A DNA stretch of 64,000 nt from Zygaena filipendulae (lineage: Eukaryota > Arthropoda > Insecta > Lepidoptera > Zygaenidae): assembly GCA_907165275.2 (NCBI GenBank), contig OU015661.1, positions 3,541,501 to 3,605,500 on the forward strand, written 5' to 3'. Position numbers and translations under genes: made by a program. Positions 24,268 through 36,245 of the stretch are shown here, piece after piece. Under the pieces are notes generated by a model. That model worked only from the letters and a program-made list of their open reading frames with translations. It was not told the origin of the DNA and searched no databases. Numbering within the stretch: the first letter of the stretch is position 1; each line of letters opens with the position of its first letter.

Positions 24268-24328
24268 ACCCGGAATTCCCGCGGAAACTCCGACATTACC
24301 GCGGGTGCAACCGCGAGGAATAGCTAGT
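24268..24328 (+). mobile_element. Helitron 3' end
   Basis: CCCGGAATTCCCGCGGAAAC then ACCGCGGGTGCAACCGCGAG and the terminal CTAGT at 24324-24328. Confidence 0.65.
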
Positions 24329-25792
24329 AATTGATATATTGTTTAATTGGCTACGAAACTGAAAGTTTTTGGACTAAATATCATTGTAAAATCATGTCCG
24401 ATTATTATTTATTAACTACTACACGATCTATAAAATATATGACTACACCTTTTTACACTCTGTAAAATAATATAGTGAAGTCTTTTTCAATTTCATAGGA
24501 CCTTAAACAATAATCTATATCAATAACTAGACAAAATTTATATTTACTTAGTTGTTTATTACTATCCCATATACAAATATTATAATTACTACAATTAACA
24601 AGTGTTCAATGAAACTTGGCCAGTTAAATCCGTAAAATTTGCATTGTAATTGCATTGCATGTAAACATTATCTTACACTTAAATAATAACAATCTTAAAA
24701 AAATAATTAACAAGAAAATATCTACATAGATACCTACCTACTAAGAAATTTCTCGCAATTCGCATATATTAGGCAATTTTTTAATATATTTTTTTTATAC
24801 CTATTAAACTTAAATTATCTTGAACGTAACATTTCATAATCTTTCCAACTTTCTCAAGAAAAAAAAAACAATTGATTACCTACTTATTAAAACTTAACTA
24901 AAAAACCAAACTACTGTAAATTCCTATAAAGACCACAGCCATAGCTTAACCTTAAATAACAGAAAAGAAATAGGAAAAAAGCAACAAATATAATATGAAA
25001 TCACGTTCTTTTTGGAATGGTACAGAGCAATGGAATCGTCATAAATCGATTCACCACCTAAGTATTAATATTATTGTAATTTTATCTAACGTTACCACGA
25101 TTTTAATTTTTAGAAATAAACGTATGTTTGGTAAAACTATAGATTGGTATTCGGTTATTTTTAAACGGGTAGGGTTAGTGGGAAGGGTAAGGGGGAAGAA
25201 GGGCAATCTTCACTTATGAAATTCCTAAAGTGCTATTTGATTGAGTAGATACAATTCTAATTTAGAAGATAGCTATTTACATAGATGTAAAAAAAATAGT
25301 ACATAATATTATATCAATGGCTATAGACAATAATAGACAAATGCACTGCATGTTTTATAATCATTTATCCCTATTATTATTATTTAAGAAGTCAGATTTT
25401 AGTTTATCTTTTAAACGTATTATTTATTTTTACTAGTTACAAGCATGGACCAATTAAACTAATTGGCCTCTTACAAATAATCGGAGAAAATTAATTCATC
25501 ACAATTTGCCACTTGTTAATTTTGAACACTAAACTAATAATAAAACAAACATTTTTGACGAGGGATTATACAAAAAACGGTGTCCATAACTTACTGTGTG
25601 GTATGATTTGCCTTGTGTAAAATAATATTTTTGAATTTGACTATCCCTTATCCGGCCGGATACTGAATTACTATCCAGTATCCGGCGGATAGTAAAAAAC
25701 AGGGCCGGATATTCCGGATATTTACCGGATATCCGTTTCATCTCTAGTCTTAACGTTAATGCGTGGTTTTAACTCGAGCTGTTGTAGCGGCG

Positions 25793-28700
25793 CTACGGGC
25801 GCGGGCGCAGGCCCAGCGCGTCGCGCGCGGCGCCGGCGGGCGCGACCAGCGCGGTGGCGCCGAGCAGCACGTGGTTGTCGACGCCGCTGGTGATGACGGC
25901 GCGGTGCAGCCGCCGGCACTCGTCGCCGGTGACGCCGCCCACCACGTACACTATCACCGTCGGGTTGTCCAGCGGGTGCTTCGCGCCGCGCGACCGCTTG
26001 CTGCTCAGGATACTGGCGATCAGTAATAGAAAGGTTATCAGAAACTAGTTGTTCCCTGCAGTGGAACCATGTTAATTTCAGAGATCCTGCGAGAATTCCG
26101 GGATAAAAAGTAGCCTATGTCCTTTTCTGTAGCCCTGACAACGTGTATACAAAATTTCATGATGATGAGTTACTTTCGCATTTATAATATTAGTAGGGAT
26201 TAGCTGTCCTCCGCGATTTCACCCGGGGTAATTTCGGAGTTCCCGCGAGAATTCCGGGATATGAAGTACCCTTGTACACTCAGGAACACTGTAACATTCT
26301 ATCGGTAAAAGAATTTTAAAATCGGTTCAGTAGATCCAGAGATTACCCCCTACAACCTCACAACTTTAATAGACAATGACCACTCTGTGGTGAATGGTGG
26401 TGGGAGTGCTCAAGTAATTCGCAAATAGAAAAAACATTAGATAGGTAACTACTTATAACATTTTTGGATTGAAAAATTGTTTTTATGCGGTGATCAGTGA
26501 TAATTCTTACTCCTTGGGAAATTTCATGTAAAAGTTGTCGGAGCTACAGAAAAGAGGTTGCCTTTCATTCAGAAAAAGTACTGTTCACAACTACTCACGA
26601 GAGATAGAAAATTGATTGATGCTAGTAAATGTTAGCAAAATGCTAGTAAAACAAAAAAAACCTACACACTTTATGTTGAATTAAATTATTTCAAAAAATC
26701 AATTATAAGACAATCGGTACAGTTTTTTTTTACAAAAATAAACTAAATTCTTACTTGAGCCCACTCCTCAATAGGTCCTTGATTCCCTCGTTCCTGTGCC
26801 TCAGATCAACAAGCTCTGGTCTCTCGATGTCCACCAGGTCCTCGATCAACTGCTGGATCACACCGCGGTATTCGTGACCGACGCCAGTCTCCGAAGCCTT
26901 CAGCACCGAGTTGTATCTGTGATAGCAAACGAGTACCTTTTTACCTTTATTCATTTTCTAGAATGACACTCAAGTCAAACAAGCCTAGAAATTTGAATTT
27001 CTAGAATGACACACAAGTCAAACAAGTCAAATTTGAAATTTTACATAAACTAAATTTTACACATAAAATAATGAAATTAAAAAGTAATTGTGTAAGGCAA
27101 AGTAAAGTCGTGGACAAAAAATAGCGATTTTTAAGTCCATCGCGCGCAAGTCATACCTATCAATATCTAGGTTTTAAAACGCAATGTTAATATTTGTCAG
27201 ACAAGTCCTTATGAAACAGAAATGTGCAAGCCATTATGAACTTTGTGGCAAATTATTTTTGTTTGTGACTAATTGAATATACAGTTTTTTAAATAACCCT
27301 GTGCTATTGGAATTTTAAATTTGGCTTTGAGATGCGACTTTTACATGCTGTTGATTCAAACACACACCGTAAATTCACCGACATTAATACATCTCACGAA
27401 AAGTCTTACAAAAAATGAATAATAGGGTACTTGCATGATTTTTTTTCAGTCTATTTTAAAGATATATGGCCTACTTAAATAAAGCAAGAAAAATATATAA
27501 TTTATGCATAAAAAAATATATGCATAAATTAATTAAATAGAGCGTTTCAAAGTTCCTACTATAGACCTTGCCGCCGAAACGCGGAATGACGTCACTTGTT
27601 CAAAATTACGCCTTATTAATCTGTGATAGAAATGTCACTGTCGTATTAACAGGGTCATGTGACACTGACAGACAGATAACTTCAATATCCAAAAGCGAAA
27701 TTAAGGTTGAACTGTGTCGATTTACTTCCAAAAGATCCAGTAAAACATTGAAATGCATCTTACCGATGCATTTTAAAGTAAAAAACTTCAGAAAATGGAA
27801 AATATGCGTTGACTGTATGCACTTAGTTTCATTTGCCTTCTCTGAAAGAGGTAAATGTTTCCTAAAAAAATAAAAGTGACGTCATGTGTCAAGCTTGGCT
27901 GTGATTGGTGTTTCGTTGCAACATTCCGTTTCACAAAATTAAAAGTTGAATATTTTGGAAACTATTGAATTTTTTTAGTAAATCTTTCACGATAACGCTT
28001 TTCTAAGGCTCTATTGTTGAAATCTTGACACAATTTCTTATTATAAATTTCATGCAAGTACCCCATTATGGTAGTCAGGAATTAATTAATATACAACAGA
28101 GAACCTTGCCCGCACTCACTTGTTAAGATTCTTCCTCATGTTAGCGATGTCTTTCAATCGTTCCATCATATTTTTTGAAATCTCATCACACTCCTCCGGC
28201 GTGACGATATGTCCTGTCTCGTCGTTAAACAAACTCTTGTGGTCCTCAAATATGGCGACGCTCAGCGTCTCTGCAAGGCTGTCCTCGTGCTCCTTCGAGA
28301 ATGACACCTCAGCACCGGACAAGGAGTAGATATTGACGACAAGTGCTAGTAAACTGTCGAGGCTGAGACTTCGATCTTTTCTGGTCTTTATTAGATGACT
28401 CATCTGGAAAATAATCAATGCATTCTTTTGAAATTTACCCTAACATGAGATAAAGTTGAGCTAATCTTCAGTGTACGGGAGAATTTCTATAACTAAACTT
28501 GGTGAAGAACGCGGAACGCCATTGAGTGCGGGAGGCGCAGGACCGGTCGTAATGGCGATCCTTGGGGGAGGTCTATGTCCAGTGGAAGTCTGTCGGCTGA
28601 TATGATGATAGGAAGCTACAGTAGTAAGTTTACAATTTAAAATGCGTGGAGACTGTGAGCAGTGGTGGGCACCTGGTGCAGCACGCTGGTGGAGTGCCCG

Positions 28701-31700
28701 CTGGCGGCGAGGCTCTGCAGCGCCTGCCGCTCGAGGCCGGCGAGCAGCTCGGCGCGCGCCCACTGCGGCGCCTTCAGCGCCTGCACCACGCCCAGCGCCT
28801 GCTGAAGCAGGCCGCTGTGCTTGCCGATTATGTCGTAGTCGCCTGTGGCCAAAGTATGCGTATTCATACACGACACGACAGTTCGATCTGCCTATTTCAC
28901 GACGACATCAACAAAACAAAAACGTCTTTAAAATGTCAAATATTAAAAGTATCGCACTGAAATAATGTTAAAAATTATGATTCAATTCTTTGATTAACCT
29001 TTAACTGAACATAGACGAGCGTTAGAGCATGTCCAGATGACGCGTTTTACGCGCGAGTCGAGAAGCGCGAGTCGAGAATCCGACGCGTTGCAAGCGTTTT
29101 ACGCGCGAGAGCATCTGGACGGGATCTATGTGGCTCTAGTATCTCGGGAACACGCGCGTTCTCGACTCGCGCGTAAAACGCCTCATCTGGACAGGCTCTT
29201 AAGATCTAAAGAAATCTAAAAACACACATGAGACATTTCACGTTTTTAGTAATATCGTTCAGAAATAACGCGATCGGCCTCCAGGCATGTTTATCATATT
29301 AGAACAACTAGAACGCTGATTGGCGGTGAAAAACCAGCTTTATTTTGAGGCCGCCATCTTGGTAGGGCTTGGTATCTTAGACTGAAGGGTTGATTCTTAT
29401 TACAAGAGGGTGTATGTTTGTTGTACTATAGTTCATTTGTTTGTTCCTGTCCACTGAATGAAGACAGTTTGGAAACCTCAAAGAAAATACCTGGTTCCTT
29501 TTGACTCGACAACTTAAAAGACAACATAGTTCAAAAGTATAAGGTCGAGTTTTGATTGTACATGCGATATACCTACGTACTGGACCCTAACTATATATAA
29601 ACTCGTTTGAGTATACCCGAGCGCAAAGTGCATGTTCTCTGTTTTCTTTCTTCATCAATCCCATCAATTACCAGTTTACAGTAAAATCTGGTGATGCTGT
29701 TCCATACATTATCCATAGAATATATTATAATAATCTATTGATAACCAGAAAAAAACAATTAAACCTTTCGCATAAAGTTTTGCACTATACAAGCTGTTGT
29801 TTTGGTCAACAACGCCCGTCACAGAGGTGGTTGTACTAACGATACTGATGTCAAAAAAAATATAAAAAAAAATAATTATTTTTTCAAGGAAAATCCGAAA
29901 AAATTATTTATTTTGTTTATACAAGCGGGCGAGCCTACGCTACCGGTCGTTGACCGCGCGGCGCGGCGCGCATCATAATTATGGCATGCAATAGTACCTA
30001 CGTACATAGTACCTACATACACCCCGCCTCGGTGGGAACGCGGGCGAATGCGGCGGGGCGGGCGGGCGGCGGGGGCCGGGGGGCGCGGCGATGTGCCACC
30101 CCCGCCCGCCGGCGCTAGCGCCAGTGCAGCGGCCAGGCGACAGCCAGTCTGCCTCCCACAGCCGCGGCTATTGCGCGTGCGTTGTTTCTATGCTAAAATG
30201 GCTCGGTCGTTCGCAGGATTAACCAATAGTGAAATTTACGATTTATTGAGTATTTAGTAATAGCGAAGATGAAGCGAATAGTGTGGCCGAGTGGAGTGCG
30301 ACGTTTTCAACTCGTCCAAGTGAAACTCGTTACACCATAAGGACTGTTGTTTTTAGTCTCAGGGAATGGGTAACATTCGCTACACCTCGTCACACAACAG
30401 GTAGAGGTCAATCTGGGCTCCCTGTTAATGTTCAAGATGCAGTCCTTGAATACCTACTTTCGTGCGCAGCCGCGCGCGAATACCTACCTGGGATGCTGGG
30501 CGAAGCTTTGGCATTGACCATTTAACATCGGAGTTTGGTGATCGTTGGATAGGAAGAGGTGGACCCATACCGTGGCCACCACGTTCACCCGATCTAACTC
30601 AATTGGACTTTTATTTGTGGGGTGACGTAAAGTGGTACGCATGACGAATACGCCGACACATTAAAACAAGAGATACTGAACGCTTTAGAAGTGATTACGA
30701 AGAATGAAACTGTTTTATCGTGATTAAAAGACAATTTGCGATGTCGTGCTTCTGTGTGCATCGCGCAACGCGGTAGACACTGAACAGATAAACCGTTAAC
30801 GTAAAATCAGTGTAAATAAAAAAAACTTTTAGAAGACTTCGTGTTATGTGTAATCAATAATTTGTAAATCAAGTTTAATGATTGTAAATAAGTTCGTTCA
30901 CCTTTTTAAATACGCCAAAGGTACTTAATAACAGCGCCATAGAACTTTAATGGATATTATTAATGGATAAAAATGTCATTTCTAATTTAATAATTTCTAA
31001 ATTATTCAGTTCCTTTGCCGGTCCTAAGCCCAGTAAAGTATGGAGGGAAAGAGAGTCTAAAATGTGTTGTTTACTTACCGTGATCTAAATAGGTAAAACG
31101 TTTGTGCAAAAGTAGGTACCTACCTAAGTAGGTACCGGCGACGACGCGACGCGCGATGTAGCTGCTCGTAGCGCGTAGATGTCGTAGCTCTAGTCTACGC
31201 GCTAAGGCTTTACCAATTACCATTTAATGTAAACATTTTTAGATATCTTGTGCAGAGATTTTCTTTTAAATAATGTTCCGAATTATAAAAAATATATTTT
31301 TTTTATATTTTTTTTAGAACCCATATTAGTTATATTACTACCTCCGTTACGCGCGTTGCTGACCAAAACAACATTCTGTATATGTGACTTTAATAGATTA
31401 GAATGTGAGATTTTAGAAATTTTCACCTTTACACGCCGTAACAATTTTCTCAATGCTTTGCGGCGTGACCTTCAACAGCGTTTTGGGTCCGGGCGACCTT
31501 TGCACGTCGATCTTCGACAGCTTGTTGTACAGGTCGAACATCACCTCCTTCTGCGACTTGTTGATCATGTGGTCGAACGTCTGCACGCACGCGTCGTCGT
31601 TCGCATGGAACAAGCAGCCGGGGCTCAGCTGCACGTCCTCCGGGTGGGCGACACTGGAAAATATAGATAGATGTAGGTATATTCTTTTACTTTTTATTCA

Positions 31701-34700
31701 CTTTTACATTAAATACCTACATCTACCGCCGCACTCAGAGTCGACTTTAATGATTACTCAGTTAAGTATCGATTTTTAAAACAAAACTGCCGCAATCAGA
31801 CAAGTTTAATAAATTAATGTTAATTAGCATTTCACTAATTAAGTAACATCTCATGAAATGCCAATTAACAATAATTTACTCAACGTCTCTGATTGCGACA
31901 GTTTTGTTTTAAAAATCGATACTTAACTAAGTAATCATTAAAGTCGACTCTGAGTGCGGCGGTTAGTCAGTTAAAAGTAAAATAAATGTATTTCTATAAA
32001 TATCCTTGTACAGTTTAAAATTGGCACTTATAAATTGCTAAATATTATTAGAAGCTTTCGGCGAAATAAGGAAGGAATCAGATAGTAACGTCATAATATA
32101 CAAAACTTTTTATTTTTTTGTTGCAAATGTGGAAACTTAAATTAGGTCTTACCGCCGCACTCAGAGTCGACTTTAATGATTACTTAGTTAAGTATAGATT
32201 TTTAAAACGAAACTGCCGCAATCAGACAAGTTTAATAAATTAATGTTAATTGGTATTTAACTAACTAAGTAACATCTCATTAAATGCCAATTAACATTAA
32301 TTTACTGAACGTCTCTGATTGCGGCAGTTTTGTTTTAAAAATCTATACTTAACTAAGTAATCATTAAAGTCGACTCTGAGTGCGGTCGTTAGTATTGTTA
32401 TTCACTGTCATACTGTTATGAAGGTAAACTAATAGTTTCCAAATAAAAGTAAAAAAAAAAACTCTTACACGTTAGCTTCGCAAAGCGGTGACATATCGAC
32501 TGCTACATCAGTGCAGTGGCCTGGGAAACGTGGCAGCAAACACATCACCCGGTCCAACACCGACTCGGTAGCATGACTCGTCACACCACACAGGTCCAGG
32601 GTTCGGTCGACGATGATTAGCGACGTGAGATTCGTGCAATTCTGCAAGATTTTTACACATAATTACAATAAAGCATTCTCAAGAGAATCTCGAAATCACA
32701 CCAGTGAAACTGTTATAAAATGCTAAGTAAGAAAAGGGAACTACTTGCCTTCCTCCTCGAAATACAAACAGGCGAATTCTCCAAAACACCAGCCACTAGA
32801 GAACTATACATTCCCATGTAGAATATATCTTCTTTGAGATTCATAGAGTCCAGCATACTATTAAGACTACTGGCAAGCCGTCGTGCTTGTGATCTTTCAT
32901 CAGAGCTCAAAGTATACAAGTCTATTGAATTGGATTCCACTGTCAATTTACCATTGAACAGTGGATAAACTTTGTGGTATGGTGGAGTCAGAAATACTAT
33001 GTTTGTTGGTGATACTGTAAAAATGGGTATGTGGACCACTTCTACAGCGCACTGCTGAAAATGATTAATACTACAATTAATTGAAATGAAACAAAGATGG
33101 GTTTATTTTGTTTTGGGTTCTTAACCTGTACCTACCATAATGTATAATGATAGGCACATCTGACATCACATTATAGAATTTCAGAGGCAGGCTATCCTGA
33201 GTTGTTGACCTGGGTTCTAAACCAAGCGAACTTGTATCATAGAATTAGTAATTTACTGACAAAGTGAATATACACTGAGAGTTAAACCTGGGCAACATTA
33301 TGAATGAGAAATAAAATGTAATAATATAATAGCTTTCAAAACTTTTAGAAAAGAATAGGTTTCAAATTGTATTTTTTTTAATTACATACATTATTATACT
33401 ATATTGTTTGCCAGTGGTAGATCAGTTTTTTTAATAATAATATTGTGTTTAATAGGACTTACTTTTAGGGTCCCATAAGAATTTGGTAAAAATGTGCCTA
33501 TGGGCGATGGGCGTACCCCGGGGTACCACCTGCCCCCCCCCCCCCTCCAATCTTGTTAATGCCCGTCCCTACTATCACCTCTTTTATTTATGTTTATTTA
33601 TTTGACTAGATGCTTATAAAAAATATTATTTCCCCCACTGACACAGAACTACCTAATCTAATTGCCCCCTCCTGGCCTAGAACCTGGGCATACTCATGAA
33701 TGTGCCAAAACATGATTCTTTTTTAAAATTACTTCTCTCATAAAGCTTTAGAGCACAGAGATATAAATAAAGAGCAAGTAAGCAATCATTCACTGAGCCC
33801 AACTGATCATCACTATACATAGCTCACAGAAGTGTTTGGACTTAGAAGTGTTTACTCAGAACGAACAGAAAGCATTGCCTAATGCTGAAAGATGCAAAAA
33901 TAAGCTAATATAAAAGATACCTTCTTATTAATCCATTCCAATAGTTTGTTTTCCAATTGCTTTGTTGCTTCAGCGGGTGCCTTTCCAGCTGCCACTGCAT
34001 CACCTGCATCCTTCCCCTCATTCAGTTCCAAATAAACAACATCCAAACTGACAGTAGATATCAAAATGCAGTGTGTCAGGTCACTATTGCGGATGATCTC
34101 CTGGATGGTACACAACTGAGTTGCGGTTGTTTGTGTTATGAACACAGCTTTTTTATGTTCTTTTTTAGCACACTGCAAGGAAAATTCATCACTATTGCTA
34201 ATTATTTTTTCACCTTGCTTAACTAAAAGTGTCTACTTCATAAATATTGCTTAAAAACAATGAACAATACTCGATTTTATCAATTCAGTGAACAAAAATC
34301 TATTTCAATTAATTTTACAACAACAATTCAGTGTTATCTAATACCCTTACAATAGGGTACTTGCATGATTTTTTTTTCAGTCTATTTTAAAGATATATGG
34401 CCTTCTTAAACAAAGCAAGAAAAAGAAAAAAAAATATGCATAAATTAATTAAATACAGTGTTTCAAAGTTCCTACTTTAGACCTTACCGCCCAAACGCGG
34501 AATGACGTCACTAGTTCAAAATTACGCCTTATTAATCTGTGATAGAAATGTCACTGTCATATGGACAGGGTCATGTGACACTGACAGACAGATAACTTCA
34601 ATATTCAAAAGCGAAATTAAGGTTGAACTCCATTGATTTACTTCCAAAAGTTCCAGTAAAGAATCGAAATGCATCTTACCGATGCATTTTAAAGTAAAAA

Positions 34701-35252
34701 CTTCAGAAAATGGAAAATATGCGTTGACTGTATGCACTTAGTTTCTTTTGCCTTCTCTGAAAGAGGTGAATGTTTCCTAAAAAAATAAAAGTGACGTCAT
34801 GTGTCAAGCTTGGCTGTGATTGGTGTTTCGTTGCAACGTTCCGTTTCACAAAATTAAAAGTTGAATATTTTGGAAACTATTGAAATTTTTTTAGTAAATC
34901 TTTCACAATAACGCTTTTCTATGGCTCTATTTTTGAAATATTGACACAACTTCTTATTATAAATTTCATGTAAGTACCCTATTACACACTTAATATATGA
35001 ATATTACCCTTGCAATGTTAGCTTTCTAGGATAGCAGTGAGATATAATGAACCTTAAATATCGAGTAGTTACCTCAAAAGGTGACAAGCTTTTCACAGCA
35101 ACAGCACCTCCAGAAAAAAGGTTAAAAATACCACCGTCCCAATGCAAACACTCGGCAGTAGCGTCGTCGACGAACACCACAGCACCAATAATGCGGTTGT
35201 AGACCTCCAACCACCAGGCTTTAGCAAACTCTTTTACGGATGGACCCAACAT
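25793..35252 (-). CDS. SCFD2: Sec1 family domain-containing protein 2 (SCFD2-like), 9 exons
   Basis: Exons in transcript order: 35073-35252, 33921-34172, 32749-33054, 32469-32641, 31427-31653, 28673-28842, 28120-28403, 26755-26916, 25793-26012; all phases join to 657 aa (human protein about 684). SCFD2 belongs to the Sec1/Munc18 family that guides SNARE-mediated vesicle fusion. Recognisable blocks in order: AVVFVDDATAECLHW near the N-terminus, LTHCILISTVS, VVHIPIFTV, SLIIVDRTLDLCG, PGCLFHANDD, a TLLKVTPQSIEKI helix, GKHSGLLQQALG, LLALVVNIYSLSG and near the end NPTVIVYVVGGVT. Start ATG 35252 is the first in frame; a possible acceptor (CCTTGCAG/G) near 35281 suggests a noncoding 5' exon. Intron 3 uses a GC donor (AAG/GCAAGT). 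Introns hold many mobile elements. Confidence 0.92.
26044..26350 (-). mobile_element. Two abutting Helitrons in SCFD2 intron 8
   Basis: The first copy (26044-26200) runs from ACTAGTTGTTCCCTGCAG to TTTATAATATTAGTAGGGAT. The second starts at 26201 with TAGCTGTCCTCCGCGATTT. The first begins only 31 nt upstream of the exon 9 acceptor, so the branch point may be element-derived. Confidence 0.75.
26956..27035. repeat. Short tandem duplication in SCFD2 intron 7
   Basis: TTCTAGAATGACAC followed by CAAGTCAAACAAG occurs twice about 44 bp apart, 40 bp upstream of exon 8 in transcript terms. Confidence 0.6.
27423..28063 (+). mobile_element. ~640-bp TIR element, copy 1 (SCFD2 intron 7)
   Basis: Starts AATAGGGTACTTGCATGA and ends TCATGCAAGTACCCC. 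Internal marks: GGAATGACGTCACTTGTTC, AAATGCATCTTACCGATGCA, GTGACGTCATGTGTCAAGC and TGGTGTTTCGTTGCAAC. Other copies are at 34351-34984 (same orientation) and 48582-49246 (reverse). No transposase is visible. Confidence 0.85.
29025..29198. mobile_element. Harbinger-like MITE with TTA target duplication (SCFD2 intron 5)
   Basis: Arms GAGCATGTCCAGATGA and GCGTTTTACGCGCGAGTCGA on the left return as inverse complement on the right up to GGACAGGCTC. TTA flanks both sides (29022-29024 and 29199-29201), the 3-bp duplication of PIF/Harbinger elements. It is CpG-rich compared with the surrounding intron. Confidence 0.75.
29935..30830 (+). pseudogene. Decayed transposase-like gene in SCFD2 intron 5
   Basis: A GC-rich leader (29935-30190) precedes ATGGCTCGGTCG at about 30198, which opens MARSFAGLTNSEIYDLLS and then hits a stop. 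Further pieces follow in the plus strand: TRPSETRYTIRTVVFSLREW, then a jump to FGDRWIGRGGPIPWPPRSPD followed by LTQLDFYLWGDVK. The last motif is the C-terminal part of an insect DDE transposase group with the RWIGRGGP...RSPDLTPLDFFLWG signature. The catalytic middle is missing and several stops and frame changes are present, so the copy is dead. It lies antisense to SCFD2. Confidence 0.7.
31726..31962. mobile_element. 237-bp palindromic MITE, copy A (SCFD2 intron 4)
   Basis: CCGCCGCACTCAGAGTCGAC on the left is mirrored by GTCGACTCTGAGTGCGGCGG on the right, and most of the element can fold back on itself through GATTACTCAGTTAAGTATCG. Flanks are CTA and TTA, compatible with a 3-bp Harbinger-type duplication with one change. 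Confidence 0.85.
32152..32388. mobile_element. 237-bp palindromic MITE, copy B (SCFD2 intron 4)
   Basis: Same length and sequence type as copy A, 189 bp away, flanked by TTA on both sides. The two copies make up over half of the 815-bp intron and could pair with each other as well as internally. Confidence 0.85.
32642..32748 (-). other. GC-AG intron of SCFD2 (intron 3)
   Basis: Donor AAG/GCAAGT at 32743-32751, acceptor AATCTTGCAG/AAT at 32642. No GT donor in reach keeps the frame, and the GC donor has otherwise perfect consensus. Splicing gives ISRRK-NCTNLTSLIIVDRTLD, continuous with the family. Weak GC donors are often sites of regulated splicing. Confidence 0.8.
34351..34984 (+). mobile_element. 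~640-bp TIR element, copy 2 (SCFD2 intron 1)
   Basis: AATAGGGTACTTGCATGA to CATGTAAGTACCCTATT, with the same order of internal marks as 27423-28063, including GGAATGACGTCACTAGTTC and GTGACGTCATGTGTCAAGC. Overall visibly similar, with small indels. Confidence 0.85.
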
Positions 35253-35731
35253 TTTAGTAGGCAAAGACCAAAGAGTGCAACCTGCAAGGCTTAGTTTAAA
35301 ATCATAAATATCTAGTATCAGTTTTTGAGCTTGTATTTTTCATTGTTTAGGTATTGAAGACACTTTCTATGACGCAGATGGATTGTTGGTGTTTTCTTTC
35401 TTAGAATTTAGATTCTTTATGAAGTTCCATAAGATTATACACGCAGTCTCACGCAGTGATTATTATATTCTTTACAGATTAACATTTCGGCCAAGTGGTT
35501 ATATACTCTTTGATTTCGGCACTAACCAAAGATTTTTTTAAAAATTCGAAGATTTTCCAGACTTCCTAGTTCCAGTCTTCAGATTTGTATTTTGTATTAT
35601 TTATCTTCTTCTTTCTCCGCCAATGTCACGTATAGTTGAGAGAATACGTTGGAGTCCGACAATTAATTGATCGGTAATGAATTAGACATGCTATACACAC
35701 CAAATTTTTTGTGTTGTGTTGTGTTAATTAT

Positions 35732-35775
35732 TCGTATCTCAGAAGAATAACTTATTCTTCTGAGGTATATTCGTA
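35732..35775. repeat. Hairpin upstream of SCFD2
   Basis: TATCTCAGAAGAATAA and TTATTCTTCTGAGGTATA form a 16-bp stem with one mismatch and a one-base loop, about 480 bp upstream of the SCFD2 start. Function unknown. Confidence 0.5.
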
Positions 35776-35817
35776 TGAAATTAACGTCACCTCATCACCT
35801 GTCAACTAGCTGTCAGT

Positions 35818-36173
35818 TTGTTTTTTTTTTGTTAAATTTACCCCAATGGCGAAGGCAAAGAAGCTAAGTCTATAAAGCCAATTCAGTATTATTTTTCTTC
35901 TTCTAAAGTAAATTACATCGAAATGCATTGGTGAGATGCATTTCGATGCTTTACCGGAACTTTTGGCAGCAACTCTTCACAGTTGAACCTTAATTGGACG
36001 CTCTGTGGAAAGTTTTATAGCAAAAGTACAACCTCCCGATGAACGCCTCATTTCATCTTATTTCACTGTTTTCACACATTGTTCATCACTAATGGATCAC
36101 TATTATGCAAAATCCACCACATTCACACAGTATAAATCACGATAAACTTATTTGCAAAACAAAGAAACAAAAT
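35818..36173 (+). repeat. ~360-bp dispersed repeat, copy 1
   Basis: ACATCGAAATGCATTGGTGA, GCTTTACCGGAACTTTTGGC, TCACTAATGGATCACTATTA and CACGATAAACT recur in the same order at 39410-39770. A shortened third piece (AATTCAGTAGTATTTTTCTT, GAGATGCATTTCGC) follows directly at 36174-36245. The central GATGCATTTCGAT...CTTTAC...GGA...CTTTTGG part is also present inside the ~640-bp TIR family, so the two are related. Confidence 0.75.
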
Positions 36174-36245
36174 TGCCAATTCAGTAGTATTTTTCTTCTT
36201 CTGAAGTTAATTACATCGAAATGCATTTTTGAGATGCATTTCGCA

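Larger units (their letters stand above)
21371..25792. other. Convergent intergenic region GGT/SCFD2
   Basis: AT-rich, no supported exon. Apart from the elements listed separately, it holds CATGGACCAAT-type inverted repeats (24205-24241, and a half copy at 25443). Near 25620-25748 is a block of CCGGATA repeats ending ATATCCGTTTCATCTCTAG, which resembles the end of a hAT-like element. Confidence 0.4.

Noticed and set aside
25722..26048. Plus- and minus-strand frames across the GC-rich end of SCFD2
   Set aside because: They are shadows of the last SCFD2 exon in other frames.
28642..28965. Plus-strand open frames of about 100 codons
   Set aside because: They are antisense to SCFD2 exon 6, Arg/Ala-rich only because of base composition.
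33527..33546. C-run as a regulatory or assembly signal
   Set aside because: A plain homopolymer in an intron; nothing else supports a role.
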